NCBI GenBank assembly: GCA_900318255.1
Contig: ONJX01000029.1
Location: forward strand, 1-32,775
Reading direction: 5' to 3'
From: an uncultured Prevotellaceae bacterium
GTDB taxonomy: Bacteria > Bacteroidota > Bacteroidia > Bacteroidales > Muribaculaceae
Length of the DNA stretch: 32,775 nucleotides
The position numbers and the translations under genes were made by a program. Positions 16,348-24,420 of this stretch are shown here, piece after piece. A model generated the notes under the pieces. It saw only the letters and a program-made list of their open reading frames with translations. It was not told the origin of the DNA and searched no databases. Every line of letters begins with the position of its first letter. Positions within the stretch are counted from its first letter, which is position 1.

Positions 16348-16355
16348 TAATTTTG
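16348..16355 (+). promoter_or_regulatory. -7 element for the OB-fold protein/endonuclease operon
   Basis: TAatTTTG lies 37 bases before ATG 16393. It almost touches the alternative ATG 16357, which would leave no leader, so 16393 is preferred. Confidence 0.6.
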
Positions 16356-16392
16356 CATGACATTTTCCTGTAAACAGATAAATCCAAACAAT

Positions 16393-18474
16393 ATGAAGAA
16401 ATTATTTTCAGTTTTGCTTGCCGCCACTCTGTGCATCGGTGTGGGGTGGGCTGAGGAGTATTCTTACACTTTTGCTCAGAAGGTTTTTTCGGCTAATGGG
16501 ACTCAGATTTTAGGTAACGTGAGTTGGGTGTTGGCTGGTGATGGTGGCTATTGGGGATATGATGGAACCAAGGGTCAGCAATTTGGTAGTGGAAGCGACC
16601 CTTATAAATATCTGTCCCTTTCAACTACTGGAATTTCTGGAACAGTCCAGAGTGTAAAGGTAAATGCAAGCACTGCAAAAGATGCTATAGCAACGATGTC
16701 TATAACAGTTGGTGGGACAAGCTATCTGTCTAATCATTCATTGACAACAACTGCCACAAATTACACAGGAACCGGCAACTCATCGGGAGAGATTGTGATT
16801 TCCATATCGCAAACAACCTCTAAGGCACTTTATATAAAGGATATTACGATAACTTACACTGCTGCTCCCGCTGCCACGGTTGAGGCCCCTGTGCTTACCG
16901 ATGAGTTCACCTTTTGGCCGGTGATGAACGATGAGCCTAGCGCGCAGGTGACGATTACTCCCGCTGCTGGCAACACGGTGCGATATACTACCGATGGCAG
17001 CACGCCCTCTCGCACCAATGGCACAGCAATCACTGCTGCCACGACTATCACAATCGGTGCCACCACCACGGTGATGGCCATCTCTTATGTGGGAACACAG
17101 ACAAGCGGAGTAGTGAGCAAGACCTACACCCTGGGGCCGACGGTCACTGGCATCTCTGCCTTCAAGAACATGGTCAATGGCACTACCGCACGACTATACT
17201 TGCCCGATGCCAACAATGCCCGCACGCTCTATGTGAACGGCAATGATGCGTTCGTGCGCGACAACACTGGCGCCATCTGCATATATAATGTCACCACTAA
17301 TCCGCCGTTGCAGTACAACCAGCACATAGCTGGCTGGATTATAGGTACCTACACCAACTATAACGGGTTGCCTGAGTTCACCGCTTCATCGGCTACTAAC
17401 AGCTGCTACCTCGTTATCGCCAACCCCGTGACCGAAAGCGATGTGGAGCCAGTGGAGATTGATGCCGAGGGCTACGAGAGCCACTACGCCGACTGGGTGA
17501 CAATCAGCGACCTGGAGGTCAGCGCTGCAAGCGGCAGCACTGCCACCGCCAGCGACATCAACGGCAACACGTTTGCGATTTACAACAAGTATAACCCCGC
17601 TGGATATCAACTGCCCTACGAGGGTGCTATCGTCGATATCACAGGCATAGCTACCCCTTACAATGATAGTCAGCAGCTGCGACCCATCAATCAAAACAAT
17701 TACTATCCACTTACCTATGTAGTTGACGCCCATCGTGATTTCGTCAGCCCACAAGCTGCGATAGCTAACGCTCAGGTAAGGCTCAAGCGCTACCTGCCAT
17801 CGCAAGGCTGGAGCCTGCTCACCGTGCCCTTCGAGGTTGAAGGCTTTGAGGGCGAGGTGATGCAATACACCGGCGTGTCGCTCGGACAAGTGGGCACCTA
17901 CGACTTTGAGGGCCACACCTATCCCATTCAAGGCGGAGTGATGCACTTCGAGGACTATTACGGCAACCTGCAGCCAGGCATCCCCTATCTTGTGAAGCCC
18001 TACTACTCGCAACAGGAGATGACCGTGAGCGGTGTTACGCTCAGCGGCGATGCTGCCGGCTCGGTGACATTCTCGCTGGGTGCTCAAAACGCTCCAGGCG
18101 TGGGCTTGCTGGCCAATGACACACCCGCCTATGTGGGCGACTACACGCTGGTGGGCACCTACTCACCTCTAACCCTCAGCAAGGACGAGGCCACAGTGAA
18201 GCTCATCGATGACAACACTTTGAGCTGGACTTCGCTCATTGACAACACCGACGTCAGCGGCACCGAGGCCTATATCACCATCCCCAATGGTGCAGGCGTG
18301 AAACTCGACCTGGCTGGCACTGGTGTGGTGACAGCAGTCACCGACATTCGTCTCGACAATGCTGTGGAAGGTGCAGTGATCTACAACATCCTGGGACAGA
18401 GGCTCACGCGACCGCTAGGTCAGCTGCCGCCTGGGGTGTATATTGTGAACGGTAAAAAGATTGTTAAACGTTAA
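16393..18474 (+). CDS. Secreted chitobiase-C/OB-fold protein with T9SS-like C-terminal motif, 693 aa
   Basis: The frame opens at 16357. I start at 16393 because MKKLFSVLLAATLCIGVGWA is a proper signal peptide and the promoter abuts 16357. In order: a beta-sandwich (about 25-155), a chitobiase-C-like domain (about 155-250; VRYTTDGSTPSRTNGTAI), and an OB-fold-like stretch (about 255-430; DAFVRDNTGAICIYNVTT; YNQHIAGWIIGTYTNYNGLPE) that recalls the upstream DUF5689-like lipoprotein. A further beta domain follows (about 445-640). The end AVIYNILGQRLTRPLGQLPP...VYIVNGKKIVKR looks like a type IX secretion or sorting tail. No catalytic motif is seen. It is cotranscribed with the nuclease gene 21 bases downstream, so it may be a binding or scaffold partner. 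Confidence 0.82.
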   Translation: MKKLFSVLLAATLCIGVGWAEEYSYTFAQKVFSANGTQILGNVSWVLAGDGGYWGYDGTKGQQFGSGSDPYKYLSLSTTGISGTVQSVKVNASTAKDAIATMSITVGGTSYLSNHSLTTTATNYTGTGNSSGEIVISISQTTSKALYIKDITITYTAAPAATVEAPVLTDEFTFWPVMNDEPSAQVTITPAAGNTVRYTTDGSTPSRTNGTAITAATTITIGATTTVMAISYVGTQTSGVVSKTYTLGPTVTGISAFKNMVNGTTARLYLPDANNARTLYVNGNDAFVRDNTGAICIYNVTTNPPLQYNQHIAGWIIGTYTNYNGLPEFTASSATNSCYLVIANPVTESDVEPVEIDAEGYESHYADWVTISDLEVSAASGSTATASDINGNTFAIYNKYNPAGYQLPYEGAIVDITGIATPYNDSQQLRPINQNNYYPLTYVVDAHRDFVSPQAAIANAQVRLKRYLPSQGWSLLTVPFEVEGFEGEVMQYTGVSLGQVGTYDFEGHTYPIQGGVMHFEDYYGNLQPGIPYLVKPYYSQQEMTVSGVTLSGDAAGSVTFSLGAQNAPGVGLLANDTPAYVGDYTLVGTYSPLTLSKDEATVKLIDDNTLSWTSLIDNTDVSGTEAYITIPNGAGVKLDLAGTGVVTAVTDIRLDNAVEGAVIYNILGQRLTRPLGQLPPGVYIVNGKKIVKR

Positions 18475-18495
18475 GCGCTAGAGGAGGACACTACA

Positions 18496-20367
18496 ATGAA
18501 GAGAATACTATTTGTTGCCCTCGTGGGCTTGATGACAATCGCCACCGCAATGGCGGCTATCGACAACACTCCAGTGTCGATGACAATAACACTGAAAAAC
18601 GACCAAGTAGTTACCTATAGCGCCACCAACATGGACTCGGTGCGCTTCGTGGGCGGGCGCTATGGCGACACCGGTGCCATAGGTATGAAAATCTACCTCA
18701 AAGGCTCAACACAAAGCGTCGATTACCTCTACTCGCAAGTGCAGAGCGTGACTTATGACTCACAACCAGTGGTCTCGGGCAACGTGTTCACACGCGTCAC
18801 CAGCACCTCGCAACTCGTGGCCGGCAAGAGGTATATTCTTGTGTATGAAGAAACTCCTGCCGTGATGGGAGCGATAAGCTCCACAGGCACTAGTTGCGGC
18901 TTGTCGATAACTGGAGCTGACAATTTTGCTTATACCGATGGCATTGTGCAGCTGACCCAAAGCACCGCAGTAAAGGTTTTGACACTGGGTGGCACAAGTG
19001 GGGCATGGACTCTATCTATGGATGGTGCCTTATTGAACCACACTGGAAATAATAACACTCTAACAATTGGTGACCAGAACAGTACTTGGACTATATCATT
19101 AGGTGAAAGTGGTAATGCTATTATTACTAATGTACATGAGAGTAGTTATATTATCCAATATAATAAAACTTCTGGTCAAGAACGTTTCTCTTGTTACAAA
19201 GGCTCTCAACAACCCATCCACCTCTATGTGGAGGATGGCAGTGCGGCAAGCACTGTGGCGGCTCCCACATTCTCGCCTGCCGGCGGCACTTACACCTCGG
19301 CACAGAATGTGACCATCAGCACCACTACAGCCGGCGCCACAATATATTACACCACCGACGGTAGCACACCATCAAGCAACTCCGCAGTTTACTCTGCGCC
19401 TATAGCAGTGAGCAGCTACACCGTAGTCAAGGCCATCGCCGTGAAGGACGGCGTGTCGAGCTCCGTGGCCACAGCAACCTACATCATCAGTGCTGGCGGC
19501 AACAACAACGTGAACGCCAACTGGAACATCGCCGGCAGCGGCATTCCCACCTCGAAGGGCGACCCAAGCTTTACCAACCGGAGTACCGACGACTATGCTT
19601 GGCGACTGGAGTACCCACACATCAACACCGCCAGCGGCAACCAGCGCGTGGTGAAAGCCACTAGCGCCTATGGCATCACCTACTCGCTCGAGTGGGACAA
19701 TAACAAGATTGCCAACCGCTGGACATGCTACACCATGTGCTCGAAGAACAATGCCATCAATGTGGATCGCAAAAATGATTTCAAAGCCGATGATGCGGTG
19801 ACAGTATCACCATGTAAAACATATGCCCAGAGCAGCACCTACTCACGCGGCCACCTGTGCCCAAGTGGCGACCGCCTGGCTTCAAGAGAACAGAACAGCC
19901 AGACGTTCTACATGACCAACATGCAGCCACAGTATCAAAATCATAATGGAGGTGTGTGGGCCACACTCGAGGGATATGTCAGGAACAAGTGGCAACCCAC
20001 CAACACCACCGACACCCTCTATGTGGTAAAGGCTGCCACTATCGAGAATGTTACTCTGGGCAACACCTCGAGCACCGGCATCATCACCACTACCACCGAC
20101 GATGATGATCACACGCTAGTGGTGCCCAAGTACTTCTACATGGCGTTCTTGTACTACACAAAATCTACTAACAGCTACAAGGCCTTCGCCCTGTGGACCG
20201 AGCACCTGAACGGTGGCAACCCCAGTGCCGATACGGTAATCAGCAACCGCATCTCAATCGACGAGCTGGAGCGACGCACCGGCATCGACTTCTTCTGCAA
20301 CCTGCCCGACGACATAGAAGCTGCCGTAGAGGCCTCAGCAACCTACTGGGACCACAGCAGCAACTAG
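18496..20367 (+). CDS. Secreted DNA/RNA non-specific endonuclease, 623 aa
   Basis: A signal peptide (1-20) is followed by a short N-terminal segment (25-90), a beta domain (95-245), a chitobiase-C-like domain (about 256-331; IYYTTDGSTPSSNSAVYSAP) and a C-terminal NUC1-type nuclease (about 340-615). Catalytic signatures are SRGHLCPSGDR (R451-G452-H453) and TNMQPQYQNHN with Asn475 as metal ligand. It shares the ELERRTGIDFFCNLPDDIE block with the divergent nuclease at 14250-16088, so the two are paralogs, but this copy lacks the dockerin repeats. The start is supported by GAGGAGG at 18481-18487, an unusually good Shine-Dalgarno sequence for this phylum, 8 bases before the ATG. It follows the OB-fold gene by 21 bases. 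It should digest extracellular nucleic acid. Confidence 0.92.
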   Translation: MKRILFVALVGLMTIATAMAAIDNTPVSMTITLKNDQVVTYSATNMDSVRFVGGRYGDTGAIGMKIYLKGSTQSVDYLYSQVQSVTYDSQPVVSGNVFTRVTSTSQLVAGKRYILVYEETPAVMGAISSTGTSCGLSITGADNFAYTDGIVQLTQSTAVKVLTLGGTSGAWTLSMDGALLNHTGNNNTLTIGDQNSTWTISLGESGNAIITNVHESSYIIQYNKTSGQERFSCYKGSQQPIHLYVEDGSAASTVAAPTFSPAGGTYTSAQNVTISTTTAGATIYYTTDGSTPSSNSAVYSAPIAVSSYTVVKAIAVKDGVSSSVATATYIISAGGNNNVNANWNIAGSGIPTSKGDPSFTNRSTDDYAWRLEYPHINTASGNQRVVKATSAYGITYSLEWDNNKIANRWTCYTMCSKNNAINVDRKNDFKADDAVTVSPCKTYAQSSTYSRGHLCPSGDRLASREQNSQTFYMTNMQPQYQNHNGGVWATLEGYVRNKWQPTNTTDTLYVVKAATIENVTLGNTSSTGIITTTTDDDDHTLVVPKYFYMAFLYYTKSTNSYKAFALWTEHLNGGNPSADTVISNRISIDELERRTGIDFFCNLPDDIEAAVEASATYWDHSSN

Positions 20368-20391
20368 CGCCAGAGGCAATAGCCCATGTAG

Positions 20392-20562
20392 GGACATGGC
20401 GTGCCATGTCCGCACCCAGCATGGATGCGTGAGGCCGTGGATGCGTGAGGCAATGTAGGGACATGGCGTGCCATGTCCGCACCCGGCATGGATGCGACGG
20501 TGCCATGTCCGCACCCGGCATGGATGCGCGGTGTCAATGTAGGGACATGGCGTGCCATGTCC
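20392..20562 (+). repeat. REP-like palindromes upstream of the RAYT gene
   Basis: Three copies of the 20-base palindrome GGACATGGC-GT-GCCATGTCC lie at 20392-20411, 20459-20478 and 20543-20562, each preceded by GTAG and followed by GCAC. A half-copy (GCCATGTCC, 20502-20510) lies between them. GCATGGATGCG- and TGGATGCGTGAGG-type units fill the spacers. The array starts 24 bases after the nuclease stop and ends 47 bases before the transposase start. Stem and loop fit REP/REPIN elements mobilised by RAYT enzymes. Confidence 0.88.
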
Positions 20563-20609
20563 GCACTCAGCGTGCAACACATTATTATCTTATAATCTAA
20601 AAAGCATTT

Positions 20610-21137
20610 ATGGAACTTCCCAAGCGAAAATCCCCGCGTGCCAAATGGTATGACTATGCCGGAGGCATGTATTTTGTCACTGTTGTAACAAGCGCTAGGC
20701 AACATTATTTTGGTTCGATCAACAATGGAACGATTAGTCTTACCACTCTTGGGATGTGTCTTGATTATGAATTGAGAAACTTACAAAATCATTACAGGTA
20801 TGCGACATTGCTTAATCATGTTGTTATGCCCAACCATTTTCATGCTATAATATATATTAATGAAGACCTGCTGCCAAGCAACCTAAAGTCAATAAAAGAA
20901 GTAGAAGAAGCTATTAGCCCATTAGAGAAAGCCCATCTTTCAAAAAGCTGGTTGTCAACAGTGGTTGGAGGAGTGAAGTCGTTCGTCACAAGATATGCCA
21001 ACATCAATGGTATTGCCTTTTCTTGGCAAAAGCGATTTCATGATCATATAATTAGAGAAAATGCCGATTATAATCTCATTTCTAATTATATTGACAATAA
21101 TGTCGAGAATTGGAATATTGATTGTTTTAATGAATGA
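20610..21137 (+). CDS. REP-associated tyrosine transposase (RAYT), 175 aa
   Basis: This is an IS200-like Y1 transposase relative. The HUH motif is H76-F77-H78 in VVMPNHFHAIIY. The N-terminal KRKSPRAKWYDYAGGMYFVTVVT block is typical of Bacteroidetes members, and the C-terminal WQKRFHDHIIRENADYNLISN segment carries Y154 and Y160, one of which should be the nucleophile. RAYTs are single-copy, domesticated-looking enzymes that nick and move REP palindromes instead of a classic insertion sequence. REP-like palindromes lie on both sides (20392-20562 and 21188-21256). The gene is AT-richer than the genes around it, which suggests separate ancestry. The length is within the normal range for the short form, and the frame is intact. 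Confidence 0.9.
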   Translation: MELPKRKSPRAKWYDYAGGMYFVTVVTSARQHYFGSINNGTISLTTLGMCLDYELRNLQNHYRYATLLNHVVMPNHFHAIIYINEDLLPSNLKSIKEVEEAISPLEKAHLSKSWLSTVVGGVKSFVTRYANINGIAFSWQKRFHDHIIRENADYNLISNYIDNNVENWNIDCFNE

Positions 21138-21187
21138 TTGGATTTCAGTTTTTTTGGGGGGGGTGGAAAATGGTGTTGTCGCTGGGC

Positions 21188-21256
21188 GGACAAGGCACGC
21201 CTTGTCCCTACATGGTCCATCGCGTCCAGGCTGGGCGGACAAGGCACGCCTTGTCC
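21188..21256 (-). repeat. REP-like palindromes downstream of the RAYT gene
   Basis: Two copies of GGACAAGGC-AC-GCCTTGTCC lie at 21188-21207 and 21237-21256, each preceded by CTGGGC and followed by CTAC. Read on the minus strand they are GTAG-plus-palindrome, like the upstream copies, but with the stem pair T-A changed to A-T in both arms. They are therefore oppositely oriented variants of the same element. A run of eight G residues at 21156-21163 lies between the gene and the first copy. Confidence 0.88.
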
Positions 21257-21314
21257 CTACAATCTTTTTTTCATTTTTTTGTGCTAAAAAGGGGGCTGTT
21301 TCAAGAAAAAGTAG

Positions 21315-21322
21315 TATTTTTG
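21315..21322 (+). promoter_or_regulatory. -7 element for the EEP-family gene
   Basis: TAttTTTG lies 52 bases before ATG 21375. A -33 TTTG at the usual spacing is not seen. Confidence 0.5.
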
Positions 21323-21374
21323 GAAATTAATTGATAATATGCCCGAAATATAAACACAAAACACATAACTATCT

Positions 21375-22502
21375 ATGAAGAAATTATTGTTTGCCGCATT
21401 GGTGGCAATGGTTTTATTACCAGCGATGAGTGCGCAGAATGATGTGCAGCAAGAGAAGCGTTACAAGATGTATGGCGTGATGTTCTACAACCTTGAGAAC
21501 CTGTTTGACACCATCAACTCCAATGGCACCTACGACCTGGAGTTCTCGCCCAACGGTGCTCGGCAGTGGGACGGCCGCAAGTACTGGATGAAGATCCACA
21601 ACATGGCCTACGCCATCTCGCAGATGAAGACCGACGCCACGCCCCAGGGGCCAGCCATCATTGGCGTGAGCGAGATTGAGAACGAGACGGTGCTCAAGGA
21701 CATCTGCCGCGACCCGCAGGTGCGCGACTGGCACTTGCAAGTGGCTCCCTATCACGACAGTCCCGACCGCCGTGGCGTGGATGTGGGCGTGCTCTACAAC
21801 CCGCGCTTCTTCCGTGTGCTTAACGTCACCAACCAGCGTCTTAGCGAGGAAGACTTCGACCGCGCTCGCAAGGAGGCCGACGATGACCGCAAGCTCGACT
21901 ATGAGTGGAACGAGAACTTCCGCACCCGCGACCAGATGTGCGTGGTGGGCTTGCTGGCCGGCGACACCGTGGCAGTGATTGTGAACCACTGGCCGTCGCG
22001 CCTGGGTGGCCAGGAGGCGTCGAGCCCCAAGCGTGAGGCTGCGGGCTACATGTGCCGTCGCACCATCGACTCGCTGGTGAATGTGCATGGCGACAACATT
22101 GGCATCATCTTCATGGGCGACCTCAACGACGACCCCATGGACAAGGCATGTGCCGAGGCGGTGGGCGGCAAGCGTCACATCGATGACGTGGATGAAACCG
22201 ACGAGATGTTCAACCCCTTCTGGAATGTGCTTGCCAAGGGCGTGGGCACACTGGCCTACCGCGGCCAGTGGAACCTCTTTGACCAAATCATGATCAACGG
22301 CTTCTTCACCAAATACCGCAACAGCAAAGACAAGCCTCAGCTCACCTACGCACGCTGCGAAGCCCTCAACCGCGACTTCCTCAAGACTCAAGAGGGCGAG
22401 CGCAAGGGCTACCCCTTGAGAACCTACAGCGGCGGCGTGTTCCTCAACGGCTACAGCGACCACTTCCCCACCGAGATTTTCCTGGTCAAGGAGATGCAAT
22501 AA
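21375..22502 (+). CDS. Secreted endonuclease/exonuclease/phosphatase-family protein, 375 aa
   Basis: A signal peptide (1-20, LLPAMSAQ) precedes an EEP fold (about 30-372). Catalytic signatures in order are FYNLENLFDT (about 37-46), VSEIENETVL with metal-binding Glu100, RRGVDVGVLYNP, VNHWPSRLGGQ with a candidate active-site His, GDLNDDP, and the terminal NGYSDHFP with S361-D362-H363. The family includes Mg-dependent nucleases and phosphodiesterases acting on DNA, RNA, phosphoinositides or sphingomyelin. In Bacteroidetes, secreted members of this form are usually annotated only as endonucleases. The specific substrate cannot be read here. The stop codon overlaps an intrinsic terminator, so it is a single-gene unit. 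Confidence 0.93.
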   Translation: MKKLLFAALVAMVLLPAMSAQNDVQQEKRYKMYGVMFYNLENLFDTINSNGTYDLEFSPNGARQWDGRKYWMKIHNMAYAISQMKTDATPQGPAIIGVSEIENETVLKDICRDPQVRDWHLQVAPYHDSPDRRGVDVGVLYNPRFFRVLNVTNQRLSEEDFDRARKEADDDRKLDYEWNENFRTRDQMCVVGLLAGDTVAVIVNHWPSRLGGQEASSPKREAAGYMCRRTIDSLVNVHGDNIGIIFMGDLNDDPMDKACAEAVGGKRHIDDVDETDEMFNPFWNVLAKGVGTLAYRGQWNLFDQIMINGFFTKYRNSKDKPQLTYARCEALNRDFLKTQEGERKGYPLRTYSGGVFLNGYSDHFPTEIFLVKEMQ

Positions 22503-22522
22503 AAACGCATCGCGTTTTTATT
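22498..22522 (+). terminator. Intrinsic terminator overlapping the EEP stop codon
   Basis: A perfect stem AATAAAAACGC (22498-22508) / GCGTTTTTATT (22512-22522) has a 3-base loop (ATC). It includes the TAA stop at 22500-22502. A-rich and T-rich arm ends suggest bidirectional function. Confidence 0.8.
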
Positions 22523-22527
22523 GCGGG

Positions 22528-22555
22528 GATCGGAGATCGGAGATCGGGGATTGAG
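22528..22555 (+). repeat. GATCGGR heptamer repeat, left flank of the S23 gene
   Basis: Four tandem heptamers: GATCGGA, GATCGGA, GATCGGG and GATTGAG. The complementary heptamer array lies at 23014-23048 on the other side of the four-helix-bundle gene, so the two flank it as inverted repeats. Confidence 0.8.
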
Positions 22556-22592
22556 CATTGATTTTTTGCATTGTCTTTATTTTACTAAACAA

Positions 22593-22985
22593 ATGGAATC
22601 ACCTTTTTTCTTGTATGAGAAACTTGATGTGTGGCGACTTGCAGTAGATTTTGTTAAAGAAATCTATGAGTTGCTCTATGGTTTTCCTGCGAGTGAAAAT
22701 TTTGTTTTATCAAGTCAGATTAAGAGGGCAGGGATTTCAATACCATCAAACATCGCCGAGGGTTCAGGTCGGGTTTCAGTGAAAGAAAAAATTCATTTTG
22801 TTGATATTGCTAATGGCTCATTATGTGAGGCTCTATGTCAGTTAAAGATTGCATTGGAACTTGGTTATATTGAAGAAGAAAGTTATATTCACATAAAAAA
22901 TAAAGCTGCAAAAATTGCTATGATGCTTGGTGGTTGGAGACGTTCATTATCAACAAAATTAGAAGACAAGAAAAACAATGAGTAG
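22593..22985 (+). CDS. Four-helix-bundle protein, S23 / 23S rRNA intervening-sequence type, 130 aa
   Basis: The open frame extends back to 22521, but the upstream part runs through the heptamer repeat. ATG 22593 gives MESPFFLYEKLDVWRLAVDF, the usual family start. Signatures are the EKLDVWRLA helix, RAGISIPSNIAEGSGRVS, and IANGSLCEALCQLKIALELG. The family was first found in insertions in 23S rRNA genes and is widespread as free-standing genes in Bacteroidetes; its function is unknown, although the fold is a small pentameric helical bundle. It is much AT-richer than the neighbouring genes and lies between inverted heptamer repeats, which suggests acquisition as a unit. Its last codons overlap the start of the U32-family gene by 8 bases. 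Confidence 0.9.
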   Translation: MESPFFLYEKLDVWRLAVDFVKEIYELLYGFPASENFVLSSQIKRAGISIPSNIAEGSGRVSVKEKIHFVDIANGSLCEALCQLKIALELGYIEEESYIHIKNKAAKIAMMLGGWRRSLSTKLEDKKNNE

Positions 22986-24288
22986 TATAAAATTCTCACT
23001 AGGCGAAGCCCAACCGATCCCCGATCCCCGATCCCCGATCCCCGATTCAAAATCCAGAAAGGATTTTGAATTAATGGCTCCCGTGGGGTCGTGGGAGAGC
23101 TTGGTGGCGGCGCAGCAGGGTGGTGCCGATGCCATCTATTTTGGCATCGAGAACCTTAACATGCGCTCCAAGTCGAGCGTGAATTTCTCTATCGACGACT
23201 TGCACACCATAGCCGAGTGGTGCGCCGAGCGAGGCATCAAGACCTACCTCACCGTGAACACTATCATCTATGACGAGGACATCGACTACATGCACCGCAT
23301 CGTTGATGCCGCACGCGATGCCCGCATCAGCGCCATCATCGCCAGCGACATGGCCACCATCCTCTATGCCCGCAGCATAGGGGTGGAGGTACACATCTCC
23401 ACGCAGGTGAACGTGAGCAACAGCGAGGCGGTGCGCTACTATGCGCAGTGGGCCGACGTGATGGTGCTCGCCCGCGAGCTCAACCTCGACCAGGTGGCGC
23501 GCATACACGAGAACATCACGCAACAAGGGTTGCTCGGCCCGCATGGTGAGCCGGTGCGCCTGGAGATGTTTTGCCACGGAGCTCTGTGCATGGCGGTGAG
23601 CGGCAAGTGCTACATGAGTCTGCATGAGGCCAACTCCAGTGCCAACCGCGGCGCCTGCCGCCAGATATGCCGGCGCAGCTACCTCGTCACCGACCGCGAC
23701 ACGGGCGATGAGCTTGCCATCGAAAATAAATACATAATGTCGCCTAAAGACCTCAAGACCATTCACTTCCTCAACAAGATGGTGGATGCTGGGGTGCGCG
23801 TGTTCAAGATTGAGGGCCGGGCACGAGGGCCAGAATATGTGCGCACCGTGGCAAGCTGCTATAACGAGGCGCTCAACGCCATAGTGGATGGCACCTACAG
23901 CGAGGAGCGCATCGAGCAGTGGAACCAGCGGCTGGCGCGCGTCTTCAACCGTGGCTTCTGGGATGGCTACTACCTGGGTCAGAGGCTAGGGGAGTGGACC
24001 TCGAAATATGGCTCCAGTGCCACTCACGTCAAGGTGTATGCCGCCAAGGGTGTGCGCTACTTCTCCCACCTCGGTGTTGCCGAGTTCCTGATGGAGGCCG
24101 GTGAGCTCCATGTGGGCGACGAGATACTCATCACTGGACCCACCACTGGCGCACTGCCCATGACGGTGGAGGAGATACGCGTTGACCTCAAACCCGTGGA
24201 GAAGACCGTCAAGGGTGAGCGTTTCTCTATCAAGACTGGCACAAAGATACGCCCCAGCGACAAGCTCTTCCTCTGGAAACCAGTTTGA
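22978..24288 (+). CDS. Peptidase U32-family protein (TrhP/YegQ-like), 436 aa
   Basis: The core begins at about residue 30 (ELMAPVGSWESLVAAQQGGADAIYFG). The U32 signature is present as EMFCHGALCMAVSGKCYMS with the conserved cysteines, followed by NRGACRQICRR, the iron-sulfur-type Cys set of these enzymes. A C-terminal beta domain (about 365-436) resembles Peptidase_U32_C, which points to the TrhP/YegQ branch (tRNA 5-hydroxyuridine synthesis) over RlhA, but this is uncertain. Residues 1-28 are atypical: residues 13-24 (PIPDPRSPIPDS) are encoded directly by the heptamer repeat at 23014-23048. The only in-frame ATG before the core is at 22978, inside the S23 gene's last codons, so translation is probably coupled. 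A non-ATG start nearer residue 29 cannot be excluded. Confidence 0.88.
   Translation: MSSIKFSLGEAQPIPDPRSPIPDSKSRKDFELMAPVGSWESLVAAQQGGADAIYFGIENLNMRSKSSVNFSIDDLHTIAEWCAERGIKTYLTVNTIIYDEDIDYMHRIVDAARDARISAIIASDMATILYARSIGVEVHISTQVNVSNSEAVRYYAQWADVMVLARELNLDQVARIHENITQQGLLGPHGEPVRLEMFCHGALCMAVSGKCYMSLHEANSSANRGACRQICRRSYLVTDRDTGDELAIENKYIMSPKDLKTIHFLNKMVDAGVRVFKIEGRARGPEYVRTVASCYNEALNAIVDGTYSEERIEQWNQRLARVFNRGFWDGYYLGQRLGEWTSKYGSSATHVKVYAAKGVRYFSHLGVAEFLMEAGELHVGDEILITGPTTGALPMTVEEIRVDLKPVEKTVKGERFSIKTGTKIRPSDKLFLWKPV
23014..23048 (+). repeat. CCGATCC heptamer repeat, right flank of the S23 gene, coding
   Basis: Five tandem heptamers (four CCGATCC, then CCGATTC). They are complementary to the GATCGGR array at 22528-22555 and lie inside the U32-family frame, where three heptamers encode a 7-residue period (PIPDPRS). 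Confidence 0.88.
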
Positions 24289-24420
24289 TTAACGCACAAT
24301 TTCTTCCTTTTTTCTTTGAAATGTTTCAATTCAAGAATTTAGGTCGTAATTTTCAGTAGGTTCTTGCAAATTTCAATTTTTTTATGGAAATTTGCACAAT
24401 TTTTCGCGAGAACAAGTAAA

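Noticed and set aside
20392..20562. Repeat-spacer pattern that might be taken for a CRISPR array
   Set aside because: The repeats are self-complementary, irregularly spaced and share spacer sequence, and a RAYT gene lies next to them. No cas gene is present.
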